This document shows positions 27,131 to 27,335 of a stretch of DNA of 27,335 nucleotides, in pieces. Position numbers and translations under genes: made by a program. This stretch comes from DASPXK01 sp035637315 (GTDB lineage: Bacteria > Chloroflexota > UBA6077 > JACCZL01). The stretch spans positions 1-27,335 of the forward strand of contig DASPXK010000182.1 in NCBI GenBank assembly GCA_035637315.1, read 5' to 3'. A model generated the notes under the pieces. It saw nothing but the letters and a program-made list of their open reading frames with translations, was not told the DNA's origin and did not search any database. Each line of letters opens with the position of its first letter. Within the stretch, counting starts at the first letter, position 1.

Positions 27131-27335
27131 ATGAAAGAGTCGACGCGGAAGCTGCGGGTCGCGGTGCTGTTCGGCAGCCGCTCGGTCGAGCACGAGGTCT
27201 CGATCATCACGGCCATCCAGGCGATGGACGCGATGGACCCGCGGCGGTACGAGCCGGTCCCGATCTTCATCACGAAGGAAGGACGCTGGGCGAGCGGACC
27301 GGAGCTTCGACGGATCGACGCCTATAAGGACCTGA
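27131..27335 (+). CDS. ddl: D-alanine--D-alanine ligase, N-terminal part (runs off the window)
   Basis: The 68 visible residues start LRVAVLFGSRSVEHEVSIIT, the conserved Ddl N-terminus (G-x-S-x-EHEVS, with the Glu that binds the first D-Ala). They continue MDPRRYEPVPIFITKEGRWA, equally typical. The enzyme joins two D-alanines using ATP, making the dipeptide that MurF adds to the wall precursor, which fits the MurF-like gene two positions upstream. The ATG at 27131 begins ten bases after the heptamer repeat; no strong ribosome site is seen. The frame is open to the end of the window, so the ATP-grasp domain is not visible. Confidence 0.92.
   Translation, partial: MKESTRKLRVAVLFGSRSVEHEVSIITAIQAMDAMDPRRYEPVPIFITKEGRWASGPELRRIDAYKDL

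Overview
The window is GC-rich bacterial DNA. Several things point to Chloroflexota, possibly near Thermomicrobia: a membrane-anchored MurF-like ligase, LGFP-like exported proteins, Uma2 and DUF433 genes, and many dispersed palindromes such as the TGTCATTCTGAGCGAAGCG type, the CCCTCTCCCT..AGGGAGAGGG type and heptamer arrays. This assignment is inferred from gene families and repeat style; no marker gene settles it.

Region 1 (1-5.4 kb) is accessory and decayed. It opens with the end of an unknown gene. Two truncated, frameshifted remnants follow head to head: a TolB/PD40 propeller on the minus strand and a DUF1989 urea-carboxylase-associated protein on the plus strand. Next come a weak Mrr-N-like remnant and an intact AAA ATPase-DUF4435 fusion (1490-3433, minus) that resembles PARIS/OLD-type antiphage proteins. 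After it lie a broken DUF433 tail, a Uma2 nuclease-family gene, an intact DUF433 gene and a protein that appears to have lost its N-terminus.

Region 2 (5.4-9.6 kb) holds an exported LGFP-like protein, divergent from a family-1 (sugar-type) ABC importer: lipoprotein binding protein plus two permeases, with no ATPase gene. Region 3 (9.6-14.4 kb) carries RNA-modification and quality-control genes: trmI, miaB and dtd. A MazF/ribbon-helix-helix toxin-antitoxin pair with an operator-like palindrome sits among them, as does a Tat-exported, LPxTG-anchored protein split by an in-frame TGA.

Region 4 (14.5-18.3 kb, minus) is an oligopeptide-type ABC importer operon: family-5 binding protein, then two permeases, again without ATPases. 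Region 5 (18.5-24.3 kb) has an FmdB-type zinc ribbon protein, an MDMPI-fold protein, a beta-propeller protein, alpha-glucan phosphorylase (glgP) and spermidine synthase (speE). Region 6 (24.3-27.3 kb, plus) is a peptidoglycan-precursor cluster: a MurF-like ligase, an alpha/beta hydrolase and the start of D-Ala-D-Ala ligase.

The most striking pattern outside the genes is that nearly every gene 3' end from about 5.3 kb onward carries a self-complementary repeat. These repeats belong to unrelated sequence families. In at least five genes the repeat supplies the stop codon, and in some it supplies C-terminal, internal or N-terminal residues. Both ABC operons carry such a hairpin exactly between the binding-protein gene and the first permease gene.
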